Positions 46,281-54,049 of a DNA stretch of 64,000 nt are shown here, piece after piece. Every line of letters starts with the position of its first letter. Within the stretch, counting starts at the first letter, position 1. Both the position numbers and the translations under genes were made by a program. Source of the stretch: Desulfatibacillum aliphaticivorans DSM 15576 (GTDB lineage Bacteria > Desulfobacterota > Desulfobacteria > Desulfobacterales > Desulfatibacillaceae); the NCBI RefSeq assembly GCF_000429905.1, contig NZ_AUCT01000028.1, positions 1 through 64,000 of the forward strand. Reading direction: 5' to 3'. Under the pieces are notes generated by a model. It worked only from the letters and a program-made list of their open reading frames with translations. It did no database searches and was not told where the DNA came from.

Positions 46281-46464
46281 ACGGACCCGGAAATCCGTGT
46301 CAATGATTTTTTTGTACGCCCGTACATTTTATCCCCGCCATCGCTTCCAAAAGATCTGGCCGGCCCCGGCTTTGACCGAGACCGGCCAATCCCCCCCTTC
46401 CTGCGTTTAAGGGCCGTCGCCCAGGAATCCGCTCCAGCCGCGGATTCCCCGCATGTACACTGTT

Positions 46465-47055
46465 TTAGGAAGTCTCTATGCCCAGCATCTCGGCCTTGAG
46501 TTTTTCCGTCACGGGCTCGTCGCCAAGCCAAATGGCGAAAACCGCCTGTTTGAAATCCAGGCCCGGGCACTCGCCCGCGTACTTGCCGTTGATGTGGGTG
46601 ACTATGCCTCTGCCCGGAACGTATAAGAGGTCCACGATGTCGTTTTTGCGGAATTCCTGGGGCAGCAGGGCGAAAAGATGGTCAATCTGGCTCTGAATGC
46701 CGGAAGTGTCGCCGTTGGTGGCTTTGTCGAAGCCTGTATTCAGGATCTCCACCAAAGAGTCGTGCCCGACCTTCCGAAACGTGAAGTGCATCCTGACGCC
46801 CATGTACTCATCGGCGTTGATGATTTTGTTTGCGTCCGTTTCCTTGTGCGTGAGGTACAAGGCGCCCACGTATATTTTCAGCAAAAACTTGGTCCGGAAT
46901 CCGGCCCCGTTTAAAACCAGGTCCGTACTCTCGTCCGCCGGCATTTTGTCAGGCAGGGGCCAGCCATGAAAGTCCTTCGCTAAGGCAGGCGCGGTCAAAG
47001 CGCAAATCAGGCACAGGATGAAAATAAAACTGGACAATTGTCGAACTTTTTTCAT
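46465..47055 (-). CDS. Periplasmic chalcone-isomerase-like protein
   Basis: 196 aa with a signal peptide (1-26, ending ALA). The rest matches the bacterial chalcone-isomerase-like fold: LVLNGAGFRTKFLLKIYVGALYLTHKETDANKII, then MHFTFRKVGHDSLVEILNTGF and DLLYVPGRGIVTHINGKYAGE, plus the terminal FKQAVFAIWLGDEPVTEKLK. The family is thought to bind fatty acids rather than isomerise flavonoids. Divergent from the TetR gene. Confidence 0.85.
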   Translation of the reverse strand: MKKVRQLSSFIFILCLICALTAPALAKDFHGWPLPDKMPADESTDLVLNGAGFRTKFLLKIYVGALYLTHKETDANKIINADEYMGVRMHFTFRKVGHDSLVEILNTGFDKATNGDTSGIQSQIDHLFALLPQEFRKNDIVDLLYVPGRGIVTHINGKYAGECPGLDFKQAVFAIWLGDEPVTEKLKAEMLGIETS

Positions 47056-47143
47056 GAGACACCCCCCTCAAGGCTTGAAAAATACTCTCGAAAAAATTGA
47101 CGGGTTTGTTGACACAGGTGTGGGAATATGCCACCATCCGGGA

Positions 47144-47163
47144 ATAGACTGAGGTGTCAGTCA
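47144..47163. promoter_or_regulatory. Operator-like inverted repeat between chalcone-isomerase-like and TetR genes
   Basis: ATAGACTGAGGTGTCAGTC shares 17 of its positions with the operator at 46256-46274. It lies in the divergent promoter region, so the TetR protein may regulate itself, the chalcone-isomerase-like gene and the SCP2 set. Confidence 0.68.
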
Positions 47164-47273
47164 AAAATCTTTATATGGGCCTCGCCCGTAAAAGTCAATG
47201 GAAAATATCCTGCAAAACAAGCGCTTTTTCTCGGCTTGGTAAAAAATATGGAAAGGTTGGCCCCCAAAAGACT

Positions 47274-47918
47274 ATGAAACCCGAAGAACGCAAAAAACTC
47301 ATCCTGGCTTCGGCGAAGAAGCTGTTCTCGCGCAACGGCTATTATCAGACCCAAATTTCGGACATCATCAAGGACGCGGGGATAGCCCGGGGCACGATTT
47401 ACCAGTATTTCGCCAACAAGGAGGACGTGTTCGTCACCTTGGCGGAGGAGTACTACTCCCTGTGGGAGGAAAGCATCTCCCTGGCTGCGGCCGATCTGGA
47501 CCTGGATATGGTCAACCCGGTGAATTATTTTCGGCATCGCATTAAACGGACTCTGTTTTTTTTCTCCCAGGACAAGGATCTGTGCAACATCGCCTTGCGG
47601 GTGGGCCTGGGGCTGCCCGGCGAAATGGCCTCCGTGATCAAGCGATTTGAAGAAAGAATCATCCGCCTGTTGATTGGAGACCTGAAGTTGGGTATAGACA
47701 ACGGGCATGTGCGCCAGGACCTTAACGTGGAGCTGACAGCCAATTTGTTGACGGGCGCCCTGTTAAGCACGGCCTATCATTTTTACAGCCGCGACGCGGG
47801 CAAGGCCAAGCCCCTGGACATCAACAAAACCACCGAGGAGATCACGGCGGTTTTTGCACCCGGAATTTTTGTGAAGCCTTACCAGCCAAAGGGCGAGTCA
47901 CGAATTCGCCTGCTTTGA
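47274..47918 (+). CDS. TetR-family regulator of lipid genes
   Basis: 214 aa from MKPEERKKLI. Helix-turn-helix region LILASAKKLFSRNGYYQTQISDIIKDAGIARGTIYQYFANKEDVF, followed by a helical ligand-binding domain. The frame is open to 47154, but the extension lacks family resemblance. Adjacent palindromes suggest it represses the SCP2/ligase/thiolase set; acyl-CoA is a likely but unproven effector. Confidence 0.88.
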   Translation: MKPEERKKLILASAKKLFSRNGYYQTQISDIIKDAGIARGTIYQYFANKEDVFVTLAEEYYSLWEESISLAAADLDLDMVNPVNYFRHRIKRTLFFFSQDKDLCNIALRVGLGLPGEMASVIKRFEERIIRLLIGDLKLGIDNGHVRQDLNVELTANLLTGALLSTAYHFYSRDAGKAKPLDINKTTEEITAVFAPGIFVKPYQPKGESRIRLL

Positions 47919-47969
47919 TAAAGCCCCCGGCCCGGCTATCCGGGCTGGTGCAAAATGATTTACGGAACC

Positions 47970-48377
47970 ATGATTCGATACAAGACCTTGCTTGCACTGC
48001 TCGCCGTGCTGATCGGTTTGGGAGGCGCTTCGGCTTTCTGTCAGGAGAGCCCTTCCGCCATGGCGTTCCATGTTTCGGACGAGCTTGTTGATGACGCCGC
48101 CCTGCATCCCGTGGATTATCTTTCCTCTTATGTGGTCCCGGACGCGGCCGCCAGGTTGAGCCCCGAAGACCGGGAGCGCCTGGTATTTTTGTTCCTGAGC
48201 GCGGCCCAGGCCTGTGAACATCAGGACAGTCCGGACTCCGCGCTTCGCACCTGTTCTCCTTTGTATATTTTGCTTAAAAGCAACTTTCCCAATATCGCAT
48301 TTGTGGAAAGGGAAGAGGGAAAGTTGGTCTATCTGGCGGACATCGCTGGCCCATTAAGCGACTACATAGGGCCATAG
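47970..48377 (+). CDS. Secreted protein of unknown function
   Basis: About 135 aa. Starting at MIRYK gives a textbook signal peptide (1-22, ending ASA); an ATG at 47955 is also in frame. The mature part has two cysteines (AQACEHQD and RTCSPLYI) that could form a disulfide. No recognised family. It lies 46 bp before mutY. Confidence 0.6.
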   Translation: MIRYKTLLALLAVLIGLGGASAFCQESPSAMAFHVSDELVDDAALHPVDYLSSYVVPDAAARLSPEDRERLVFLFLSAAQACEHQDSPDSALRTCSPLYILLKSNFPNIAFVEREEGKLVYLADIAGPLSDYIGP

Positions 48378-48422
48378 GCGAATTCGCCCGGTTAAAAAGC
48401 AAGCTGCGCAAGGGAGAAGATA

Positions 48423-49532
48423 GTGCCCGAAACAAACGCCCCCAAAGAACGGCCTTCCAAGGATTTTTCCCGCTCTTTGCTCCGTTGGTACGAGGAAAAC
48501 GCCCGGGACCTGCCCTGGCGCAGAACCTCCGATCCCTATGCAATCTGGGTCTCTGAAATCATGCTGCAGCAAACCCAGGTCAAGACGGTCATCCCCTATT
48601 TTTTGCGCTGGATGGACGCTTTCCCGAATATATCCTCCCTGGCCGAGGCCCCTTTGGACGACGTCCTTAAAATGTGGGAGGGCCTGGGATACTATTCCAG
48701 GGCCAGGAACATGCACAAAGCCGCCAAAGAAATCATGGACCGCTTGGACGGCCGCATGCCCAGAACCTACAAAGGCCTGCTGGAGCTCCCAGGCATTGGG
48801 GCGTACACGGCCGGGGCCGTATGCAGCATCGCCTATAATCAGGACGTCCCCCTGGTGGACGCCAACGTCAAGCGGGTTTTCTCCCGGATTCTGGACATGG
48901 GGAAGCCCGTGGAGCAAACCGCCGCGGCCAGGGAAATCCGCGGCGCCGCCGAGTCGCTTATCCCAAGCGGCAAGGCCGGTTTGTTCAATCAGGCCCTTAT
49001 GGAGCTTGGCGCCCTGGTTTGCACCCCAAAAAATCCGGATTGCAAAGGCTGCCCGGTTTCCGTCCATTGCCTGGCCTTAAAAGAGCAAACCGTGGACTCC
49101 CGGCCTGTGCTTCCTCCCAAAAAAAAGACCCAGGCTCTGGAGGTTTCGGCCGGAGTGTGCGTTAGGGACGGAAAAATTCTGATTCAAAAAAGGCTGCCCA
49201 AAGGGCTGATGGCGGGCTTGTGGGAATTCCCCGGCGGCAAGCTGAACCCAGGAGAAAGCCCGGAGCAAGCCCTGGTGCGGGAGTTTGCCGAAGAGTTGGA
49301 GATTGATATCGAGTGCGGGGAAAAAATTACGGTCATCCAGCACGCATACACCCGTTTTCGGGTTCGGCTGCACGTGTTTTGGTGCTCCATGAAAAAACCG
49401 GCTCAAACTCCGGCCCTCCACGCCGCGGAGGAAATCAGGTGGGTTTCGCCCAAGGAACTGGACGGACTGGCCTTTCCTTCGGCCGACCGCAGGCTCATTC
49501 AAATGCTCATGAAAGACGGGATTCCGGCTTGA
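48423..49532 (+). CDS. mutY: A/G-specific adenine glycosylase MutY
   Basis: 369 aa with a GTG start. Excises adenine mispaired with 8-oxoguanine. Glu45 in SEIMLQQTQV and Asp146 in VPLVDANVKRV are the catalytic residues. Helix-hairpin-helix LLELPGIGAYTAGAV; [4Fe-4S] ligands Cys200, Cys207, Cys210 and Cys216. A C-terminal NUDIX-like 8-oxoG recognition domain (about 235-360) includes GLWEFPGGKLNPGESPEQALVREFAEEL. Confidence 0.96.
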   Translation: MPETNAPKERPSKDFSRSLLRWYEENARDLPWRRTSDPYAIWVSEIMLQQTQVKTVIPYFLRWMDAFPNISSLAEAPLDDVLKMWEGLGYYSRARNMHKAAKEIMDRLDGRMPRTYKGLLELPGIGAYTAGAVCSIAYNQDVPLVDANVKRVFSRILDMGKPVEQTAAAREIRGAAESLIPSGKAGLFNQALMELGALVCTPKNPDCKGCPVSVHCLALKEQTVDSRPVLPPKKKTQALEVSAGVCVRDGKILIQKRLPKGLMAGLWEFPGGKLNPGESPEQALVREFAEELEIDIECGEKITVIQHAYTRFRVRLHVFWCSMKKPAQTPALHAAEEIRWVSPKELDGLAFPSADRRLIQMLMKDGIPA

Positions 49533-49540
49533 TTTAACCG

Positions 49541-49915
49541 TCAGCAGTCGCTGCTGTCTTCGGGCATTTCCTTCATCCAGAACGCCTCGGCCCTTTGCTT
49601 CATTTTTTCATAATACTTGGGCGTCATGCCGATATCCGATTTCATTTGTTCAATAACTCCGTCAGACTCGATCGTTTCCAGTTTTTCGGGCTTGTCCACC
49701 AGATACAAAATAGCGTCCCCGATGAACTCAAAGCATAAATCGTGATCCAGATCCAACTCTTTGTAATTCCGGGCTAAAACGCCCAAAGATTCTTCGGGAT
49801 GGGTTCTGATGCGATTGCGGCATTCATCCAAAATCAGAGAATAATAGCCGACCTTGTGTTTGGCTTTGAAATACGATGCAAGGGTGTCCACCGTCACTTG
49901 CGGTTCTTCCGTCAT
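49541..49915 (-). CDS. Small conserved-looking protein of unknown function
   Basis: 124 aa, acidic, mostly helical. Start at MTEEPQ, with AGGAGG four bases upstream; an ATG at 49990 is in frame but poorly supported. No recognised domain. Its 3' end nearly touches that of mutY (8 bp apart, convergent). Confidence 0.65.
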   Translation of the reverse strand: MTEEPQVTVDTLASYFKAKHKVGYYSLILDECRNRIRTHPEESLGVLARNYKELDLDHDLCFEFIGDAILYLVDKPEKLETIESDGVIEQMKSDIGMTPKYYEKMKQRAEAFWMKEMPEDSSDC

Positions 49916-50162
49916 TGATCCTCCTGCAAACTGCGCACTGCTCAAAATGTCTCGATTCAGTTTTGGGCAAGACCGACCATGCCCAAACATTTTTTACATG
50001 ATGTAGAATAGTTTGCCAAGCTATTAAAAGCGCCAAAACAGTTTGCAAACATGGCGCCATGGGCGGTGACAGGACATTTGACAAGTAAGGCCTCTAATTC
50101 TATCTATGCTGAAGCGTACGGAACGACCCATGCAAAAACCTTTTTCAAACAGGACGCCGGCC

Positions 50163-51332
50163 ATGAGGAGTAAACTGCCAAAAACCGTATTTATTCTGGG
50201 CCTGGTCAGCTTTTTCAACGACCTGTCCAGCGAAATGATTTATCCTTTGCTGCCCCTTTTCCTGTCCTCAACTTTGGGGGCGGGCGCCGTGGCTTTGGGC
50301 GTGGTGGAGGGAGTCGCCGAGTCGGCCTCGTCCATTTTAAAGGCAGTCTCGGGAATAGCCGCGGATCGCTGGAACAAAAGGAAACCCCTGATTCTCAGCG
50401 GATACGGACTGTCCGGCTTGGTAAGGCCCCTTATCGGCCTTGCCTGGGCCTGGCCTTTGGTTTTGGCCGCCCGGTTTTTCGACAGGGTGGGAAAAGGCCT
50501 GCGAACCTCTCCACGGGACGCTCTCATCAGCATGAGCGTCAAACCGGAAATGCGGGGACGCGCTTACGGCTTTCATCGGGCCATGGATCACTCCGGGGCT
50601 GTTGCGGGGCCGCTGGCGGCGGCCTTTTTACTCTCGGTCTTGGGGCTTGGATTGCGCCATGTTTTTTTGCTGGCGGCTATCCCGGCCATGGTGGTCATTG
50701 CGCTCATTGTTTTTGGCGTAAAGGATCCGAAAGATCAACAGCCAGAAGAGGACGCCTGCGCTCCTCCTTTTTCCAAGCATGACTGGAAAAGGCTGGGGCC
50801 TGATTACAGGCGGCTGCTTACAGCGGTTGTTATTTTCACCTTAGGAAACTCAACGGACGCCTTCATATTGCTTAAGCTCTCCGCGGCCGGCGTTTCCGGC
50901 GCCTGGATAGCCGGCTTGTGGTCCCTGCATCATGTGGTTAAATCCATTGCAACCTATTGGGGCGGCCTTTTTTCCGACCATTTGGGCAGGCGGCGCATGA
51001 TCCTGGTCGGCTGGCTTTTTTACGCGGCGGTATATTTTTGCTTCGCCTTTGCAAGCAGCCCGGGGTGGATTGTGGCTTTGTTCCTGCTCTATGGAGTATA
51101 TTACGGGCTTACCGAGCCCTGTGAAAAAGCCTGGGTGGCGGACATGGCGCCCAAGGAGCTTTGCGGCGCCGCCTTCGGCTTTTACCACGCCGCCGTAGGC
51201 TTTGCGGCTTTGCCGGCCAGCCTGATTTTCGGCGTGATCTGGCATGCATGGGGAATGGCCGCAGCTTTTTTGACCGGGGCCCTTCTGGCCGCAGCCGCCT
51301 CCATTTTGCTGCCGCGGGAACCGCGTTCATGA
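50163..51332 (+). CDS. MFS transporter
   Basis: About 389 aa with twelve hydrophobic segments. Motif FFNDLSSEMIYPLLPLFLSS in helix 1, then FDRVGKGLRTSPRDALI and AYGFHRAMDHSGAVAGPL. This pattern is shared by a broad MFS group of unknown substrate. ATG at 50163 chosen (AGGA eight bases upstream) over 50106. Confidence 0.9.
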   Translation: MRSKLPKTVFILGLVSFFNDLSSEMIYPLLPLFLSSTLGAGAVALGVVEGVAESASSILKAVSGIAADRWNKRKPLILSGYGLSGLVRPLIGLAWAWPLVLAARFFDRVGKGLRTSPRDALISMSVKPEMRGRAYGFHRAMDHSGAVAGPLAAAFLLSVLGLGLRHVFLLAAIPAMVVIALIVFGVKDPKDQQPEEDACAPPFSKHDWKRLGPDYRRLLTAVVIFTLGNSTDAFILLKLSAAGVSGAWIAGLWSLHHVVKSIATYWGGLFSDHLGRRRMILVGWLFYAAVYFCFAFASSPGWIVALFLLYGVYYGLTEPCEKAWVADMAPKELCGAAFGFYHAAVGFAALPASLIFGVIWHAWGMAAAFLTGALLAAAASILLPREPRS

Positions 51333-51411
51333 ATCCATTGCCCTGCCAATCGGGCCCGTGGTACTCTAAAAGATATGGTTTGAACAGCGCAGGCGGCAAA
51401 GGAATTTGATC

Positions 51412-52584
51412 ATGCCCTATGATTTTGACCGGATAATAGATCGCCGGGGAACCCAGTGCGAAAAATGGGACGGTATGGAAGAGCATTACGGCGTCTCCCC
51501 GGGCGACGGCATATCCATGTGGGTGGCGGACATGGAGTTCCGGCCTCCCCCGGCAGTGGCTCAGGCCTTTAAATGGGAGATGGAGCACGGCGTGCATGGC
51601 TATTGGGCCGACTCCGGGCAGTACAAGCAGGCCATTGTTAACTGGATGGCCCGCCGCCATAACTGGAGCATCGAGCCGTCCTGGATTTCCACCACCCACG
51701 GCATCGTCATGGCCGTCAATATGTTGGTTCAGGCTTTTTGCAAGCCCGGCGACAAGGTGATCATCCAGACTCCCGTGTACTATCCGTTCGCATTCGCCGT
51801 CGCCGCCAACGGCTGCCAGGTTATCAACAATCGCCTGGTCAAGGAAAACGGCCGTTACGTCATGGATCTGGACGACCTAAAGAACCAGGCTGACGAGCAA
51901 ACCCGCATGATCATCCTGTGCAGCCCCCACAATCCCGGCGGCAGGGTGTGGAGCAAAGAGGAACTGGAAGCCCTGGCCGAAATCTGCCTTTCCCGGAACA
52001 TCCTCATGGTTTCCGACGAAATCCATCATGACCTGGTTTATCCCGGCGCAAAGCACACCGTCCTGGCCTCCCTGTCGCCCGAACTGCAGGATAAGGTGGT
52101 CGTCTGCACCTCCGCGTCCAAGACCTTCAACCTGGCCGGAACCATGACAGGCAACGTAATCATCGCCAATGAGGAACTTCGCAAGCAGTTCACAGACCAC
52201 CTGTACAAATGCGGTATGTTTTTGCCCAACCGGTTCGGGCCCATAGCGGCGAGAGCGGCCTATAACCACGGAGAAGGCTGGCTGGACGCCCTGCTTCTTT
52301 ACCTGGAGGAAAACAGGAACCTGATCGCCAGCGTCCTGGAAAACAGGCTCCCGGCGGTAAAAAGCATGCCCCTGGAAGGAACCTACCTCGCCTGGCTGGA
52401 TTTTTCCGGCATGGACGCGCCCATGGATGAAATCGTCCGAAAAGTGGAAAAAGAGGCCAGGCTGGCCCTGAATCACGGAGACACCTTTGGCCCGGGCGGG
52501 GAAAATCATTTACGCATGAACTTCGCCTGTCCCAGACTCATGGTGGAGCAGGCCCTGGAACGGTTAATTAAGGCGTTCGTCTGA
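51412..52584 (+). CDS. PatB/MalY-type PLP-dependent C-S beta-lyase
   Basis: 390 aa, aminotransferase fold I. N-terminal MPYDFDRIIDRRGTQCEKWD is typical of PatB/MalY proteins. SPHNPGGRVW; PLP lysine in TSASKTFNLAG; C-terminal arginine in LRMNFACPR. Likely cystathionine or cysteine-S-conjugate beta-lyase giving pyruvate, ammonia and a thiol; an aminotransferase role is possible. AAAGGAA lies seven bases before the ATG. Confidence 0.9.
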   Translation: MPYDFDRIIDRRGTQCEKWDGMEEHYGVSPGDGISMWVADMEFRPPPAVAQAFKWEMEHGVHGYWADSGQYKQAIVNWMARRHNWSIEPSWISTTHGIVMAVNMLVQAFCKPGDKVIIQTPVYYPFAFAVAANGCQVINNRLVKENGRYVMDLDDLKNQADEQTRMIILCSPHNPGGRVWSKEELEALAEICLSRNILMVSDEIHHDLVYPGAKHTVLASLSPELQDKVVVCTSASKTFNLAGTMTGNVIIANEELRKQFTDHLYKCGMFLPNRFGPIAARAAYNHGEGWLDALLLYLEENRNLIASVLENRLPAVKSMPLEGTYLAWLDFSGMDAPMDEIVRKVEKEARLALNHGDTFGPGGENHLRMNFACPRLMVEQALERLIKAFV

Positions 52585-52619
52585 ATTTTATAAGAAAATA
52601 TTAACATAGGAGGTCGACC

Positions 52620-53219
52620 ATGAAGGCATTCGCAGGCAAATCCGCTTTCTTTGCAGCTATAGTCGCCCTGGGGCTGGTTTTCATCCCCCTGCAAACGGCC
52701 CGGGCCGCCGACGTGTACGAGGTGGATCCGGTCCACTCTTCAGCCATATTCGGAATAGAGCATCTGGGCGTGGCCATGTTTTACGGCTCTTTCAATGTCA
52801 TAGAGGGTAAAATCATCCTGGACGACGACAACCCAGCCGCCTGCTCGGTTGCTGTGACCATACCCGTTAAAAAAGTGGACACCCGCAATAAGATGCGGGA
52901 CGACCACCTTAAGAGCAAGGACTTCTTTAAAGCCGCTGACTATCCTGACATGAGCTTTAAAAGCTCCCGGGTGGAGAAAATTGCGGAAGGCCTGTACGAA
53001 GTCCAGGGCGTGTTTTCCATGGCGGGGACGGCCAGGGACATGACCTTTGAAGTGGCTAAAACGGGCGTGGGGCTCGGCATGCAGAAAGAAGCGCGCATTG
53101 GCTTCAGCGCTGAATTCACCCTTAAAAGGAGCGACTTCGGCATGGTTTATGGGCTGAACGGCCTCTTGGGGGACGAGGTCAAGGTTTGCTTGTCCGTCGA
53201 GGGAATCAAAAAAGAATAA
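52620..53219 (+). CDS. YceI-family periplasmic lipid-binding protein
   Basis: 199 aa with a signal peptide (1-29, ending ARA). YceI lipocalin-like fold: YEVDPVHSSAIFGIEHLGVAMFYGSF, DDHLKSKDFFKAADYPDMSFKS, TLKRSDFGMVYGLNGLLGDEVKV. Binds isoprenoid or lipid ligands in characterised homologues. GGAGG precedes the ATG; it is followed 25 bp later by an AhpD-like gene. Confidence 0.94.
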   Translation: MKAFAGKSAFFAAIVALGLVFIPLQTARAADVYEVDPVHSSAIFGIEHLGVAMFYGSFNVIEGKIILDDDNPAACSVAVTIPVKKVDTRNKMRDDHLKSKDFFKAADYPDMSFKSSRVEKIAEGLYEVQGVFSMAGTARDMTFEVAKTGVGLGMQKEARIGFSAEFTLKRSDFGMVYGLNGLLGDEVKVCLSVEGIKKE

Positions 53220-53244
53220 GCCTTATTTTTAGGAGGGGAACACT

Positions 53245-53865
53245 ATGAAAGACATACAAATGCGCACATTCGAAACCGTGGGAGACGCCGCCATGACGGC
53301 CGCCAACATGTTCAAAGGCCCCACGTTTGCAGGGACCTTTCTTAAGATGGACCCCAAGTTTCGGGAGAAAATCATCCTGTGCGTGTCCATCACCAATAAT
53401 TGCGGCGTCTGCAGCAAGGTTCATACCCTGGTGGGGCTGCAGGCCGGCCTGAGCGAGGATGACATCCAAAAGCTGGTCACCCTGTATAAAAAGGACTACC
53501 CCAAAAAGGAATGGCTGGCCTTGCGTTGGGCAAGGGATTGGGCCGTGCTGCGGGGCGAGACGCCTACGGGTAAAAACGCTCAGGCTTTTGAAAAAGCCTA
53601 CGCCCCAGAGGAGCGGGATTACATCCAAAAAATCTGCCGCATGATGAAAATGGCCAATTACACCAGCAACTATCTGTTTGCGGTTCCGTATCTGGAGAAG
53701 GAAACGCCCGAACCCCGCAAAGGCGCCCTCAGTTGCCTGAGCGGCCCGGTGGAAGGTCTTCTGACCAATGCAGTAATGACGGCCCGGTGCAAGGCCGCTC
53801 AGGCTGCGGAAGCCGCTTCCGACGCCTGTGCGGGCTTTTTCAGCCTAAACCGCTGCGCCGCCTGA
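53245..53865 (+). CDS. AhpD/carboxymuconolactone-decarboxylase-like protein
   Basis: 206 aa. Redox motif NNCGVCSKVH (Cys53, Cys56, His60) as in AhpD-like peroxidase/disulfide proteins. Additional C-terminal cysteines sit in a Ala-rich tail (LSCLSG, ARCKAAQ, DACAGFF, NRCAA). The tail is longer than in typical family members. Probably co-transcribed with the YceI gene. Confidence 0.85.
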   Translation: MKDIQMRTFETVGDAAMTAANMFKGPTFAGTFLKMDPKFREKIILCVSITNNCGVCSKVHTLVGLQAGLSEDDIQKLVTLYKKDYPKKEWLALRWARDWAVLRGETPTGKNAQAFEKAYAPEERDYIQKICRMMKMANYTSNYLFAVPYLEKETPEPRKGALSCLSGPVEGLLTNAVMTARCKAAQAAEAASDACAGFFSLNRCAA

Positions 53866-53876
53866 AAATCCTGGGA

Positions 53877-53905
53877 CGGGAGTCGGGGCCAAGAGTCGAC
53901 TCCCG
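53877..53905 (+). terminator. Hairpin after the AhpD-like gene
   Basis: CGGGAGTCG and CGACTCCCG pair perfectly around an 11-nt loop, 12 bp past the stop. It lacks a T-run, so termination is uncertain. Confidence 0.45.
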
Positions 53906-54049
53906 CCGATAATTTAAGGAAGTTCAAGAATATCCTTGAACCCAAGGCTTGTTCCGTATATAAAATTCGTCCGATTGATAAATTTTCCGCTCCTATTCAC
54001 CTTTTTCCGCATTTCAGACTGTCGTGTTTGAAAACTCCCGTGAGGCCTT

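Noticed and set aside
47109..47114. TTGACA as a promoter for the TetR gene
   Set aside because: No acceptable -10 box lies 15-19 bp downstream.
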